Positions 25,922 to 35,957 are shown, counted from the first letter of the stretch. The stretch is 64,000 bases of DNA from Hymenobacter gelipurpurascens (GCF_900187375.1 NZ_FYEW01000001.1:62001-126000); one strand, 5' to 3'. Program-made: numbers and translations. The notes: a model not told the origin generated them from the sequence alone.

Positions 25922-27046
25922 CTAAATAATAGTGCTCATCCCGAGCCTGATGTTGTTGCGGTGCACCTCACAATCGGCAATGTCCAGCACGCTGTAGGCA
26001 ATGAAGTTGCCCACCTGCTCGGTGGTATACAGCGTGGTTGGGTTAAGCTCCGGCGTTACTACTCCTTGGTCGAGGGCGTGCTGCACGGCGTCGCGCACGC
26101 AGTCGGCTTCCTCTTGCAGGTGGAAGTGGTCGAGGAGCATGGCGGCCGAGAGGATGGTGGCAATGGGGTTGGCAATGCCTTTGCCCTTTGCCTGCGGGTA
26201 GGAGCCGTGGATGGGCTCAAACAGCGCCGCACCATCACCCACGGAAGCCGACGGCAGCAGGCCTAGCGAGCCGGCAATAACCGACGCCTCATCCGAAATA
26301 ATATCCCCAAACATGTTCTCCGTCAGGATGACATCGAACTGGCGCGGGTTCAGGATGATTTGCATGGCCGCGTTATCCACGAACAGGTAGTCGAGGGCTA
26401 CGCTGGGATACTCAGGTGCAATGTCCTGCACGGTTTCGCGCCAGAGGCGGGAGGTTTCCAGCACATTGGCCTTATCCACCAGCGTGAGCTTGTGGCGGCG
26501 CGTTTCGGCGGCCTTGAAGGCGCGATGCGCAATACGCAGGATTTCGTCGCGCGAGTAGGTGCAGTTGTCATAGGCCCAGGTGCGGTCCTCGCTACGGCCT
26601 TTCTCGCCAAAGTAAATGCCGCCGGTCAGCTCCCGGAAGATCAGAATATCGGTGCCCTGAATACGCTCGGCTTTCAGCGGCGAATGTTCCAACAGTTGGT
26701 CGTAAGCCGTGATGGGGCGGATATTGGCGTACAGGCCTAGGGCCTTGCGCAGGCCTAGAAGGCCCTGCTCGGGGCGCACCTTGGCTGTGGGGTCGTTGTC
26801 GTACTTGGGGTCACCGATGGCGCCGAGCAGCACCGCATCGGCGTGGCGGCAGGCGTCGAGGGTGGCATCAGGCAGCGGGGTGCCCGTAGCATCAATAGCG
26901 CAGGCGCCCATCAGCTGGTAATCGAACTCGAACTCGTGCCCAAAGCGGCTGGAAATGGCGCGCAGCACGCGCACCGCCTCGCTACATACCTCGGGGCCAA
27001 TACCGTCGCCGGGCAACACCACAATACGCTTGCTTAGAATACCCAT
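25922..27046 (-). CDS. leuB: 3-isopropylmalate dehydrogenase
   Basis: 374 aa from the ATG at 27046 (MGILSKRIVVLPGDGIGPEV). An upstream frame extension overlaps leuD and is not credible. It shows the beta-decarboxylating dehydrogenase features: LLGAIGDPKYD, RELTGGIYFG, a VDKANVLETSRLW lysine region, DYLFVDNAAMQ, and the metal-binding ENMFGDIISDEAS. It oxidises 3-isopropylmalate with NAD+ in leucine synthesis. It overlaps the leuD stop by 13 bp and is the last gene of the ilv/leu cluster. Confidence 0.95.
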   Translation of the reverse strand: MGILSKRIVVLPGDGIGPEVCSEAVRVLRAISSRFGHEFEFDYQLMGACAIDATGTPLPDATLDACRHADAVLLGAIGDPKYDNDPTAKVRPEQGLLGLRKALGLYANIRPITAYDQLLEHSPLKAERIQGTDILIFRELTGGIYFGEKGRSEDRTWAYDNCTYSRDEILRIAHRAFKAAETRRHKLTLVDKANVLETSRLWRETVQDIAPEYPSVALDYLFVDNAAMQIILNPRQFDVILTENMFGDIISDEASVIAGSLGLLPSASVGDGAALFEPIHGSYPQAKGKGIANPIATILSAAMLLDHFHLQEEADCVRDAVQHALDQGVVTPELNPTTLYTTEQVGNFIAYSVLDIADCEVHRNNIRLGMSTII

Positions 27047-27633
27047 GACCGCTGTTGTTCGTAGGCCGTGATGGCCGCCTCCTGGCTGATTAGAAAATCG
27101 ATGTCGTCGTACCCATTGATCAGGCACTCTTTTTTGTATAGGTCTAGGTCGAAGTGAATGACCTCATTTCTGCCTGGTACGGTGAGCGTTTGTGCCTGCA
27201 AATCCACGGTCAAGGCGGCCTGCGGATTTTGCGCCACCACCTCAAACAGGCCTAGCAACACCTCATCCGACACCTGCAAGGGCAGCAGGCCCGTGTTGAG
27301 CGCGTTGCCCCGGAAAATATCGGCGAAGTAGCTGCTAATAACCACTCGAAACCTTGCATCATACAAGGCCCAGGCGGCGTGCTCCCGGCTGGAGCCGCAC
27401 CCGAAGTTCTTGCCGGCCAGCAGAATCTGGTGGCCTACGTAACGGGCATCGTTCAGCACAAAATCGGGCTTAGGCTGCCCGTCCGCGGTGTAGCGCCAAT
27501 CGGCAAAGAGGTTCTCGCCAAATCCTTCGCGGGTCGTCGCCTTCAGAAAGCGCGCCGGAATAATCTGGTCCGTATCCACATTTTCTATCGGAAGGGGCAC
27601 CACGCCGGAGCGCAGCGTCTGGAATTTTTCCAT
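27034..27633 (-). CDS. leuD: 3-isopropylmalate dehydratase small subunit
   Basis: 199 aa, normal length. Features include VDTDQIIPARFLK, the FGCGSSREHAAWAL loop of the swivelling domain, and IFRGNALNTGLLPL. With LeuC it interconverts 2- and 3-isopropylmalate. It overlaps leuB at its 3' end. A 105-bp REP-like palindrome lies in the 159-bp gap to leuC upstream. Confidence 0.95.
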   Translation of the reverse strand: MEKFQTLRSGVVPLPIENVDTDQIIPARFLKATTREGFGENLFADWRYTADGQPKPDFVLNDARYVGHQILLAGKNFGCGSSREHAAWALYDARFRVVISSYFADIFRGNALNTGLLPLQVSDEVLLGLFEVVAQNPQAALTVDLQAQTLTVPGRNEVIHFDLDLYKKECLINGYDDIDFLISQEAAITAYEQQRSWVF

Positions 27634-27665
27634 GGGGTGGGGAAGGGAATTATTTACACAAGAGT

Positions 27666-27770
27666 GTCATGCTGAGCGCAGTCGAAGCATCTCTACCTCT
27701 GGCTAACTCTAAGTGGCCTAGGCCTCTTGCAACGAAGCAGTAGAGATGCTTCGACTGCGCTCAGCATGAC
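27666..27770. repeat. REP/MITE-like palindromic element, copy 3 (leuC-leuD gap)
   Basis: Perfect 31-bp inverted arms (27666-27696, 27740-27770) flank a centre with GGCCTAGGCC. It lies inside an operon rather than at its end, so strong termination here would silence leuD and leuB. Confidence 0.92.
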
Positions 27771-27792
27771 GGACTAATGAGTGGTTTTTATG

Positions 27793-29190
27793 TTAGTTTA
27801 AATACTGTGTGATGTCAACCAGACGGCCTTCTACAGCGGTGATGGCCGCTACCAGTGGCGAGGCCAGCAGGGTGCGGGCGCCAGGGCCCTGGCGTCCTTC
27901 GAAGTTGCGGTTGGAGGTGGAGACGCAGTAAGCACCCGCCGGAATCTTGTCGTCGTTCATGGCCAGGCAGGCGCTGCAGCCGGGCTCGCGGAGCTCGAAA
28001 CCTGCGTCGGCCAGCACCTTGTCGAGGCCTTCGGCAATGGCTTGCTGCTCCACTTGCTTGGAGCCGGGCACGATGATGGCCTCCACGTGGGCCGCCTTCT
28101 GCTTGCCCCGCACGTAGGCCGCCACCGTGCGCAAATCCTCAATGCGCGAGTTGGTGCAGCTCCCAATGAACACGTAGTTAATTTCCTTGCCCAACAGCGA
28201 CTCGCCCGGCTGAAAGCCCATGTAGCGCAACGACTTGTCGAAGCTGGCAGCCTCGCTACCCCCATTAAGCATCGGAATGTTAGCCGAGAGCGGAATGCCC
28301 ATGCCGGGGTTGGTGCCGTAGGTAATCATAGGCTGAATGGCCGAAGCATCGAACTGAAGCTCCGCCTCAAACACCGAATCCTCATCGGAGTACAGCGTTT
28401 GCCAGTGCGCCACGGCCCGGTCCCAGTTCTCGCCCTGGGGCGCAAAGCGCCGGCCTTTCAGGTATTCGAAAGTAGTAGCATCGGGGGCGATTAGGCCGCC
28501 ACGGGCGCCCATCTCAATGCTCATGTTGCAAACCGTCATGCGGCCTTCCATGCTCAGGCTCCGGATGGCGCTGCCGGCGTACTCTACAAAGTAGCCAGTC
28601 GCTCCGCCGGTGCCCAACTGAGAAATGACATACAGAATCAAATCCTTGGCCGAAACACCGGGCCGCAGGTCGCCATCCAAGGTGATGCGCATGCGCTTGG
28701 GCTTATCGAGCAGCAGGCACTGCGAGGCCATTACCTGCGTTACTTGGCTGGTGCCAATACCGAAGGCAATGGTGCCAAACGCGCCGTGGGTGGAGGTGTG
28801 GCTGTCACCGCACACCATCGTTAGGCCCGGCTGCGTGATACCCAACTCCGGTCCAATGACGTGCACAATGCCTTGGTACCGGTGGCCTAGGCCATACAAT
28901 TCCACGCCAAACTTGGCGCAGTTCTCTGTGAGCTTATCCACCTGAGAGCGGGACAGCGGGTCCTGAATCGGTTGGTCCTGGTGGCGTGTGGGCACGTTGT
29001 GGTCGGCGGTGGCTACAATCTGCTCCGGGCGGTGCAAGGTGAGGCTGCGGGCCGTTAGCTCGTCAAACGCCTGGGGGCTGGTTACCTCATGAATCAGATG
29101 GCGGTCGATGTAAAAAACCGTGAGGCCGCCAGCTACTTCGCGCACCACGTGCGCGTCCCAAATTTTATCAAATAAGGTTTTAGACGACAT
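27793..29190 (-). CDS. leuC: 3-isopropylmalate dehydratase large subunit
   Basis: 465 aa from the ATG at 29190 ([16 protein letters not shown]). Aconitase-superfamily features are [20 protein letters not shown], and the [4Fe-4S] cysteines in GSCTNSR and GCSACLAMN. It starts 46 bp after leuA. The product pairs with LeuD. Confidence 0.96.
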   Translation of the reverse strand: MSSKTLFDKIWDAHVVREVAGGLTVFYIDRHLIHEVTSPQAFDELTARSLTLHRPEQIVATADHNVPTRHQDQPIQDPLSRSQVDKLTENCAKFGVELYGLGHRYQGIVHVIGPELGITQPGLTMVCGDSHTSTHGAFGTIAFGIGTSQVTQVMASQCLLLDKPKRMRITLDGDLRPGVSAKDLILYVISQLGTGGATGYFVEYAGSAIRSLSMEGRMTVCNMSIEMGARGGLIAPDATTFEYLKGRRFAPQGENWDRAVAHWQTLYSDEDSVFEAELQFDASAIQPMITYGTNPGMGIPLSANIPMLNGGSEAASFDKSLRYMGFQPGESLLGKEINYVFIGSCTNSRIEDLRTVAAYVRGKQKAAHVEAIIVPGSKQVEQQAIAEGLDKVLADAGFELREPGCSACLAMNDDKIPAGAYCVSTSNRNFEGRQGPGARTLLASPLVAAITAVEGRLVDITQYLN

Positions 29191-29236
29191 GAGAGAGGGT
29201 GGGATAATTAATCGGAACGACATGCTGCTATTACTG

Positions 29237-30403
29237 TTACTCCACCGTCACCAACTGCTCTTGCTCCACCATCACGTGCAAGTCGTCGTCAACCACTTCT
29301 TTCTGGCGGTCGGCCAGCACGAGGAACGAGGCGTAGGCTTTATTGAGCGCGGTGCGGTCGAAGTCGTAGCCGATTTTCTGGAGGCGGTAGGCCAGGGCAG
29401 CGCGGCCGGAGCGGGCCGTAAGCACGATGGCCGAATCGGGCATGCCCACCTCGCGCGGGTCAATGATTTCGTAGGTCTCGCGGTGCTTAATGACACCGTC
29501 CTGGTGGATGCCGCTGGAGTGCGAAAACGCGTTGGCGCCCACAATAGCCTTGTTCGGCTGCACCGGCATCGACATGAGGTGCGACACCATGGCTGAGGTT
29601 TCGGCGAGCAGTTTGGTGTTGATGCCCGTTTCGAAGTTGAGGTAGGGATGCTGGCGGAGCACCATTACGGCTTCTTCCAGAGCCGTATTGCCAGCCCGCT
29701 CGCCCACGCCATTGATGGTACATTCTACCTGCTGGGCGCCGTTGAGCACGCCCGCAATGGAGTTGGCGGTGGCCATGCCCAAATCGTTGTGGCAATGAGT
29801 AGAGAGACGCACGTGCTCAATGCCACGCACATTATCCGCGAGGTATTTGATCTTGGCGCCGTATTCACTGGGCAGGCAATAGCCAGTGGTATCTGGGATG
29901 TTCAGCACCGTAGCGCCGGCGCGGATAGCGGCCTCGCAGACTCGGGCCAGAAACTCATTGTCGGTGCGGCCCGCGTCTTCGGCGTAAAACTCCACGTCTT
30001 CCACGAAGGATTTGGCCAGCTTCACGGCCGCCACGGCGCGCTCCAAGACCTTCTCCGGGGTAGTGCAGAGTTTGTACCGGATGTGCGAATCGGAGGTGCC
30101 AATACCCGTATGAATGCGCGGATATTTTGCTGATTTCAGGGCCTCGGCGGCTCTAACAATATCGGTTTCCACCGCCCGAGAAAGGCCGCAGACCGTAGCG
30201 TAGCGTGTCTGGGCCGCAATGGCCGCCACCGCCGCAAAGTCGCCGGGACTCGATACCGGAAAGCCGGCCTCAATTACGTCCACACCTAGTAGCTCCAGCT
30301 GGCGGGCAATCAGCAGTTTCTCGTCCCGGTTCAGCTTGCAGCCCGGCACCTGTTCCCCGTCGCGCAGGGTCGTGTCGAAGATGTGGATTTTTTGAGTCGC
30401 CAT
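29237..30403 (-). CDS. leuA: 2-isopropylmalate synthase, short form without the C-terminal regulatory domain
   Basis: 388 aa. It has the HMGL-like TIM barrel with [15 protein letters not shown] (Arg-Asp), [10 protein letters not shown] (metal histidines) and [14 protein letters not shown]. It then has the two linker subdomains ending at about 385. The leucine-sensing LeuA dimer domain, which takes most LeuA enzymes past 500 residues, is absent, so feedback by leucine at that site is not expected. [15 protein letters not shown] supports isopropylmalate synthase over homocitrate or citramalate synthase, though the latter cannot be excluded from sequence alone. Confidence 0.9.
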   Translation of the reverse strand: MATQKIHIFDTTLRDGEQVPGCKLNRDEKLLIARQLELLGVDVIEAGFPVSSPGDFAAVAAIAAQTRYATVCGLSRAVETDIVRAAEALKSAKYPRIHTGIGTSDSHIRYKLCTTPEKVLERAVAAVKLAKSFVEDVEFYAEDAGRTDNEFLARVCEAAIRAGATVLNIPDTTGYCLPSEYGAKIKYLADNVRGIEHVRLSTHCHNDLGMATANSIAGVLNGAQQVECTINGVGERAGNTALEEAVMVLRQHPYLNFETGINTKLLAETSAMVSHLMSMPVQPNKAIVGANAFSHSSGIHQDGVIKHRETYEIIDPREVGMPDSAIVLTARSGRAALAYRLQKIGYDFDRTALNKAYASFLVLADRQKEVVDDDLHVMVEQEQLVTVE

Positions 30404-30572
30404 GTCTCTTGGGTTCAGTCAGCGAAATGTGCTGCCCGCAAGTACATGGCCTAGGTGTGCGAATGAAAACAGTTTGTTGGCAAGCCTACTATTTCTAAAA
30501 GATGATTTATAAATTATAAATTACTGATGATGAATTGATTGTATATTAATGAAATACAATGGCCAACATCCT

Positions 30573-30831
30573 AAAGAACGTAGCTCCCCTCCTCAGATGA
30601 GGAGGGGCTGGGGGTGGTTGAAATGCCTAGAACGACTCTATTTAGAACAACCTATCAGCCCGTCATGCTGAGCTTGCCGAAGCATCTCTACCGGTTCGCC
30701 GCTGTTCTAGGCCAGTAGGTTAGCCAGAGGTAGAGATGCTTCGGCTCCGCTCAGCATGACAGGCGTTGTAAACAACGATTGGACAACCACCCCCAGCCCC
30801 TCCTCATCTGAGGAGGGGAGCTACGTTCTTT
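30573..30831. mobile_element. Nested composite repeat: 48-bp perfect terminal inverted repeats enclosing a REP-like element
   Basis: Left arm 30573-30620 and right arm 30784-30831 are exact inverted copies of 48 bp. Each has its own internal palindrome (CCTCCTCATCTGAGGAGG type). The 163 bp between them include REP copy 4. It looks like a non-autonomous element into which a second palindromic element has inserted. It ends 9 bp from the ilvA stop, in the 437-bp ilvA-leuA gap. Confidence 0.85.
30661..30760. repeat. REP/MITE-like palindromic element, copy 4 (inside the composite repeat)
   Basis: The arms 30662-30692 and 30729-30760 match the family ends (GTCATGCTGAGC outer, GCATCTCTACC inner) with a few mismatches. 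The centre carries CTAGGCC. Confidence 0.88.
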
Positions 30832-30840
30832 CAAATCGAA

Positions 30841-32112
30841 CTACACCAGCAAACTTAGGAAATCTTGCTTGCCGTTGAGGTATTCGTAGCCGAAGCCTTC
30901 GGCGGCCATGCGTAGCTGAATGCCCTCTATGTCGTGAGGGCGCTGCACTTCTAGGCCTATAAAGACGGGGCCTTTTTCCTTGTTGTTCTTCTTGATGTAC
31001 TGAAACTGGATAATGTCGTCACCTTCGTGGAGGACGTGGTTCACGAAGCGGCGGAGGGCACCGGGTTTCTGGTTGAAAGTCACCAGGAAGTAGTGCTTGC
31101 GGCCTTGGTGGCGCATGGCGCGCTCCTTGATGTCCTCCATGCGGGTGATATCGTTGTTGGAGCCACTGAGCACGCACACCACCGTTTTGCCCCGGATCTG
31201 GTCGGCGTACTGGTGCAGGGCCGAGACGCTGAGCGTGCCGGCCGGCTCCAATACAATGCCTTCCTCGTTGTACATCTTCAGCAGGTCCTCGCAGACCTGG
31301 CCTTCCGGTACCAGCGCCACCTCATCCAGCAACTCCCGGCACAGCTCAAAAGTCAGCTCGCCGGGGCACTTTACGGCGGCCCCATCCACGAAGCTCTCGA
31401 TGTGCTCTAGAGGTTGGCGTAGGCCAGTCTGGATAGCGCGCTGCATGGAAGGTGCGCCCAGCGGCTGCACGCCAATGAGCTTAGTATGAGGGCTCAACTG
31501 CCGAAACACGCTGCTGACGCCTGAGGCTAGGCCACCTCCGCCAATGGGCATGAAGCAATAATCAATGGAGCCGGGCGCGTCGCGCAGAATCTCTAGGCCT
31601 ACGGTGGCTTGGCCCTCCACAATGGCCAGATCATCGAAGGGGTGCACGAAGGTTCTGCCGCGCTGGTCACAGAAGTCTTTCGCGGCCTTGTAGGTATCAT
31701 CGAAGGAAGCGCCAGTCAGGACAACTTCTACCTGGTCTTTCCCGAACAAGCGCACCTTGTTTACCTTCTGAGCCGGGGTTTGGGCCGGCATGAAAATATG
31801 GCCTCGTAGCCCCAGCAGCTGACAGGCGTAGGCCACTCCCTGCGCGTGGTTGCCCGCGCTGGCGCACACCACATCCTGCCCCGACTGCTCCCTGCTCAGA
31901 CCAGCCATCTTGTTATATGCCCCCCGAATTTTGTAGGAACGCACCACCTGCAGATCCTCGCGCTTCAGATACACCTGCGCCCCGTAGGCGTCCGATAGGC
32001 CTAGATTGTGCTGGAGCAGCGTTTTGTAGATAACGCCGTCCAGCGTGCGCGCCGCCCGTTCCACGTTTTCCAGCCGCACCGTGGGGGCAGAGGTTAGGGT
32101 TTCTGGTTCCAT
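30841..32112 (-). CDS. ilvA: Threonine deaminase (short form with one ACT-like domain)
   Basis: 423 aa, the length of the Bacillus-type enzyme. The PLP lysine is Lys61 in VVRSYKIRGAYNK. The glycine loop is PIGGGGLASG, and SAGNHAQGVA is typical. A single ACT-like regulatory domain occupies about 335-420 (FNQKPGALRRFVNHVL). It makes 2-oxobutanoate for isoleucine. A strong terminator ends only 18 bp before its start codon, which is odd for a gene inside an operon. Confidence 0.95.
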   Translation of the reverse strand: MEPETLTSAPTVRLENVERAARTLDGVIYKTLLQHNLGLSDAYGAQVYLKREDLQVVRSYKIRGAYNKMAGLSREQSGQDVVCASAGNHAQGVAYACQLLGLRGHIFMPAQTPAQKVNKVRLFGKDQVEVVLTGASFDDTYKAAKDFCDQRGRTFVHPFDDLAIVEGQATVGLEILRDAPGSIDYCFMPIGGGGLASGVSSVFRQLSPHTKLIGVQPLGAPSMQRAIQTGLRQPLEHIESFVDGAAVKCPGELTFELCRELLDEVALVPEGQVCEDLLKMYNEEGIVLEPAGTLSVSALHQYADQIRGKTVVCVLSGSNNDITRMEDIKERAMRHQGRKHYFLVTFNQKPGALRRFVNHVLHEGDDIIQFQYIKKNNKEKGPVFIGLEVQRPHDIEGIQLRMAAEGFGYEYLNGKQDFLSLLV

Positions 32113-32130
32113 AGGGGTAGTTATGAGCAG

Positions 32131-32175
32131 AAAAAAAGAACGTCATGTCTGGACTGCGCTAGACATGACGTTCTT
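32131..32175 (-). terminator. Strong intrinsic terminator between ilvC and ilvA
   Basis: A perfect 15-bp stem (32136-32150 with 32161-32175) has a 10-nt loop and a seven-T run at 32131-32137 on the minus strand. Its CGTCATG...CATGACG ends resemble a shrunken member of the REP family. It lies 17 bp after the ilvC stop and 18 bp before the ilvA start. Confidence 0.88.
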
Positions 32176-32192
32176 GATTATTCAAATGGCTA

Positions 32193-33260
32193 TTAGCTTA
32201 GTTCTTCCACCTTTTCGGTGGCTTTGGAGCGCAGCTCACGCACGGTGGCTCCTGTCTGCCACAGCTCCGAGTCGCGCACTTCTTTCAGCTCCGCTTCCAG
32301 GTCTTGGCGGTAGCCAGGGGTAGAGCCACGCTGGATGGTGCGGGCGGCTTCTTTGCCGGAAGCTACACTGTCGTAGAGCTCATTGAGCACGGGCAGGGTG
32401 GCTTCGCGGAAGCGACCTTTCCAGTCGAGGGCGCCGCGCTGGGCGGTTACGGAGCAGTTGCTGAACATCCAGTCCATGCCGTTTTCGCCAACTAGGGGCA
32501 CGAGGCTCTGGGTGAGTTCTTCCACGGTTTCGTTGAAGGCCTCAGAAGGGGAGTGGCCGCGCTGACGCAGCACTTGGTATTGAGCCTCTATGATGCCCGC
32601 CAAAGCGCCCATCAGCACGCCCCGCTCGCCGGTGAGGTCGGAGTACACTTCGCGCTTGAAGTCGGTTTCAAACAAGTAGCCCGAGCCTACCCCGATACCG
32701 AGGGCAATAGCCTTCTCGTAGGCCTGTCCGGTAGCATCCTGGAACACCGCAAACGACGAGTTCAGGCCACCGCCCGCCACAAACAGGCGGCGCAAGCTGG
32801 TGCCGCTACCCTTGGGAGCTACCAATACCACGTCCACATCAGCAGGCGGAACGATGCCGGTTTGGTCGTTGAACGTGATGCCGAAGCCGTGTGAGAAGTA
32901 CAGCGTTTTGCCGGGCGTGAGTTTGGCTTTCAGCGTAGGCCACACCGCAATCTGGCCGGCATCGGAGAGCAAGTTGGCGATGATGGTGCCGCGCTCCGCT
33001 GCTTCTTGAATGTCGAAAAGTGTTTCGCCTTCTACCCAGCCATCGGCTTCCGCCTTGCTCCACGACGCAGAGTCGCGGCGCTGCCCAATGATGACGTTGA
33101 AACCGTTGTCGCGCAGGTTCAGCGCCTGGCCGGGACCCTGCACGCCGTAGCCAATCACGGCAATGGTTTCGTCTTTTAGGATAGCGCGAGCTTTCTCTAA
33201 AGGAAATTCGTCGCGAGTAACTACGTGCTCTTCTACGCCGCCAAAGTTGATGGTTGCCAT
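32193..33260 (-). CDS. ilvC: Ketol-acid reductoisomerase
   Basis: 355 aa, class I length. The N-terminal NADPH domain has AVIGYGVQGPGQALNLRDNG. The C-terminal knotted domain has TDFKREVYSDLTGERGVLMG with the Mg2+-binding Asp/Glu, and EAFNETVEEL. It converts acetolactate and acetohydroxybutyrate to dihydroxy acids. It is followed by a strong terminator and preceded by a REP-like element. It contains no GGCCTAG motif. Confidence 0.97.
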   Translation of the reverse strand: MATINFGGVEEHVVTRDEFPLEKARAILKDETIAVIGYGVQGPGQALNLRDNGFNVIIGQRRDSASWSKAEADGWVEGETLFDIQEAAERGTIIANLLSDAGQIAVWPTLKAKLTPGKTLYFSHGFGITFNDQTGIVPPADVDVVLVAPKGSGTSLRRLFVAGGGLNSSFAVFQDATGQAYEKAIALGIGVGSGYLFETDFKREVYSDLTGERGVLMGALAGIIEAQYQVLRQRGHSPSEAFNETVEELTQSLVPLVGENGMDWMFSNCSVTAQRGALDWKGRFREATLPVLNELYDSVASGKEAARTIQRGSTPGYRQDLEAELKEVRDSELWQTGATVRELRSKATEKVEELS

Positions 33261-33315
33261 GATGTTGGGTATTGGGTTGGAAGATGAATTTGTGTCGGTT
33301 TGTTGGCTTTCTGGC

Positions 33316-33419
33316 CGTCATGCTGAGCGGAGTCGAAGCATCTCTACCTCTGGCTAATCAACAAGCTTAGCAATGACTCAACGAAGTGGTAGAGATGCTT
33401 CGACAAGCTCAGCATGACG
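33316..33419. repeat. REP/MITE-like palindromic element, copy 5 (ilvN-ilvC gap)
   Basis: Inverted arms 33316-33348 and 33388-33419 differ at a few positions. Unlike most copies, the centre lacks GGCCTAG. It fills most of the 188-bp gap. Confidence 0.9.
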
Positions 33420-33448
33420 TTCTTTTTTGCTCACGACGGCAAGCGTTT

Positions 33449-34054
33449 TTACATCGTGAACACCTTGTCGCGGCTGTTGAGGTAATCGTTTTCACTGACC
33501 TCGTGGCTGGGTTCCACTCGCTCAAACTCGCGGAGTTTATGGTGAAAGCCCTGGCTGTTTTTGATGATGGCAATGCGGGCCGAGCGCACAAACTCAATAA
33601 GGCCGTAGGGGGCCAAAACGGACAGGAGTTTGTCGGTTTCCTCGCGGTGGCCGGTGGTTTCGAATACCGTATAATCTTTCCGAATCACCACGACGCGGGC
33701 GCCATGTTCTCGTAGCAGGCGCTCCACAATCACGCGCTCGGCAATGACGTCAGTGGGAACTTTGTACAGCGCCATTTCCTGCCAGATCACGTCCTCGTTG
33801 GTATTGAAGTACACCTTCAGCACCTCGATCTGCTTTTCAATCTGCCGGGCAATTTTGCGTACTACCTCCTCGGTTTCCACCACCACGATGTTGAAGCGGT
33901 GGATTCCTTCGATTTCGGAAGGGGAGGTGTTGAGGCTCTCGATGTTGATTTTGCGCCGGGAGAAAATGATGGCAATGCGGTTCAGCAGTCCCACCTGATT
34001 CTCGGTGTAGGCCGTGATGTTGTACTCCTGCCGCTCGATGGGTTGCTGGTTCAT
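33449..34054 (-). CDS. ilvN: Acetolactate synthase small (regulatory) subunit
   Basis: 201 aa from the ATG at 34054 (MNQQPIERQEYNITAYT). The frame further upstream is translation of REP sequence. An N-terminal ACT domain (YTENQVGLLNRIAIIFSRRKINIESL) is followed by the IlvH/IlvN C-terminal domain (about 95-175). It confers valine feedback and full activity on IlvB. REP-like elements lie on both sides of the gene. Confidence 0.93.
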   Translation of the reverse strand: MNQQPIERQEYNITAYTENQVGLLNRIAIIFSRRKINIESLNTSPSEIEGIHRFNIVVVETEEVVRKIARQIEKQIEVLKVYFNTNEDVIWQEMALYKVPTDVIAERVIVERLLREHGARVVVIRKDYTVFETTGHREETDKLLSVLAPYGLIEFVRSARIAIIKNSQGFHHKLREFERVEPSHEVSENDYLNSRDKVFTM

Positions 34055-34071
34055 GTAATTTGCCTCTATCT

Positions 34072-34173
34072 GAACGTCATGCTGAGCGGAGCCGAAGCAT
34101 CTCGCGTGCTGACGTTGCAATGCTATTAATTACTCTCTAGCGAGATGCTTCGGCTCCGCTCAGCATGACGTTC
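34072..34173. repeat. REP/MITE-like palindromic element, copy 6 (ilvB-ilvN gap)
   Basis: Perfect 33-bp arms (34072-34104 and 34141-34173). The centre has GTGCTGACGTTGCA, shared with the degenerate copies at 19.9 and 37.7 kb, so this is a second subfamily of loops. Confidence 0.92.
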
Positions 34174-34193
34174 TGCTAGGCTTTCAAATCGTT

Positions 34194-35957
34194 CTACTTC
34201 AACCTTATCTCCCCAACCCCACAGCCTTGGGGAACCATGGGGAAGATGTTGTTCTCCTTCGTCACCATGACCTCCAATAGGAAGGAGCCAGGGTGCTCCA
34301 GCATTTCGCGGAGAGCGGGTTGTAGCCCGGGGCGTTTATCCACTCGGCGGCCGGCAATGCTGTAGCCGCTGGCCACCATCACGTAATCGGGGCTGGCAAT
34401 ATCCACGAAGGAGTAGCGCCGGTCGTGGAACATCTCCTGCCACTGGCGCACCATGCCCAGGAACTGGTTATTGAGCAGCAGAATCTTCACGTTGGCGCCA
34501 GTTTGCATAATCGTGCCCAGCTCCTGGATGGTCATCTGGATTCCGCCGTCGCCGATAACGGCGACTACCGTGCGCTCCGGCGCCCCAAACTTGGCCCCAA
34601 TGGCGGCGGGTAGGGCGAAGCCCATGGTGCCTAGGCCACCGCTGGTGATGTTGCTGCGCGTGTGGTTGAGCTTGGCGTAGCGGCAGGCTACCATCTGGTG
34701 CTGGCCTACGTCGGTCACGATGATGGCCTCGCCCTGGGTCAACTCGTTTAGCTGCTGAATCACCTCGCCCATGGTCAACTCGTCGGAGGTCGGGAAGAGC
34801 TCGTCCTGGATGACGGCCGCTATTTCCTCCGCGTCGTGGTCCTGGAAGCGTTGGCGCCACTCGGGGTGCGTGCGGGCTTCGATTAGCTCGGTGAGCAGGG
34901 GGAGGGTTTCCTTGCAGTCGCCCCACACCGGCACGGTAGCTTTCACGTTCTTGTCGATTTCCGTGGGGTCTATGTCGAGATGAATGACCTGGGCTTGTTT
35001 GGCGTACTTATCTAATCGGCCAGTTACCCGGTCGTCGAAACGCATGCCGATGGCAATGAGCACGTCGCACTCGTTGGTCAGCACGTTGGGGCCGTAGTTG
35101 CCGTGCATGCCCAACATACCCACGTTGAGGGGATGGCCGGTTGGCAGCGCGCCAGCACCTAGGATAGTCCAGGCGGCCGGAATACCGCTTTTCTCAATGA
35201 ACTGCTTGAACTCCTGCTCTGCCTGGCCTAGCAACACGCCCTGGCCCCAGAGCACCAACGGCCGCTTGGCTTGGTTGATGAGGGCGGCAGCCTGCGCCAC
35301 GTACTCGTGCCGAATAAGTGGCCTAGGCCGATAGCTGCGGATATGGGTGCAGGGTTGGTAGGGCTCGAAGTCAGCCTTCTGAATTTGAGCGTTTTTGGTG
35401 ATGTCAATCAGCACCGGACCAGGCCTACCGCTGCGCGCGATGTAGAAGGCTTTGGCCAGTACCTCCGGAATCTCACGCGCATCCGTTACCTGGTGGTTCC
35501 ACTTGGTAACGGGCGTTGTGATATTGATGATGTCGGTTTCCTGAAAGGCATCCGTACCTAACAGGTGCGCGAATACCTGCCCCGTGATGCATACCAGCGG
35601 CGTGCTGTCAATCTGGGCGTCGGCTAGGCCAGTCACGAGGTTAGTAGCGCCGGGTCCGCTGGTCGCGAAGACGACGCCCACCTTGCCCGACGAACGCGCA
35701 TAGCCCTGCGCCGCATGGATGCCGCCCTGCTCGTGGCGCACCAACACGTGATTGAGCTGCTCCTTGAAGTCGTAGAGCGCGTCATAGATCGGGATGATGG
35801 CGCCGCCGGGGTAGCCGAATATGGTATCCACGCCCTCCGCCAGCAGCGCGTGCAGCGTGGCCTGCGCGCCCGAAAGTGTCTGGGTGCTAGGCTCTGCCGT
35901 GGCTACGGCCGTTTCAGGCGAGGTTGGCACGGGCTGGGGTTGTGGGTTCAAGTACAT
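34194..35957 (-). CDS. ilvB: Acetolactate synthase large subunit
   Basis: 587 aa. The three ThDP-enzyme domains are present: [19 protein letters not shown] with the catalytic Glu in [18 protein letters not shown]; a central FAD-binding region; and the C-terminal ThDP/Mg motif [14 protein letters not shown]...[13 protein letters not shown]. Its ATG lies 44 bp inside ilvD, suggesting coupled translation. The first 28 residues (Pro/Thr-rich) are variable and the start is a little uncertain. Confidence 0.95.
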   Translation of the reverse strand: MYLNPQPQPVPTSPETAVATAEPSTQTLSGAQATLHALLAEGVDTIFGYPGGAIIPIYDALYDFKEQLNHVLVRHEQGGIHAAQGYARSSGKVGVVFATSGPGATNLVTGLADAQIDSTPLVCITGQVFAHLLGTDAFQETDIINITTPVTKWNHQVTDAREIPEVLAKAFYIARSGRPGPVLIDITKNAQIQKADFEPYQPCTHIRSYRPRPLIRHEYVAQAAALINQAKRPLVLWGQGVLLGQAEQEFKQFIEKSGIPAAWTILGAGALPTGHPLNVGMLGMHGNYGPNVLTNECDVLIAIGMRFDDRVTGRLDKYAKQAQVIHLDIDPTEIDKNVKATVPVWGDCKETLPLLTELIEARTHPEWRQRFQDHDAEEIAAVIQDELFPTSDELTMGEVIQQLNELTQGEAIIVTDVGQHQMVACRYAKLNHTRSNITSGGLGTMGFALPAAIGAKFGAPERTVVAVIGDGGIQMTIQELGTIMQTGANVKILLLNNQFLGMVRQWQEMFHDRRYSFVDIASPDYVMVASGYSIAGRRVDKRPGLQPALREMLEHPGSFLLEVMVTKENNIFPMVPQGCGVGEIRLK

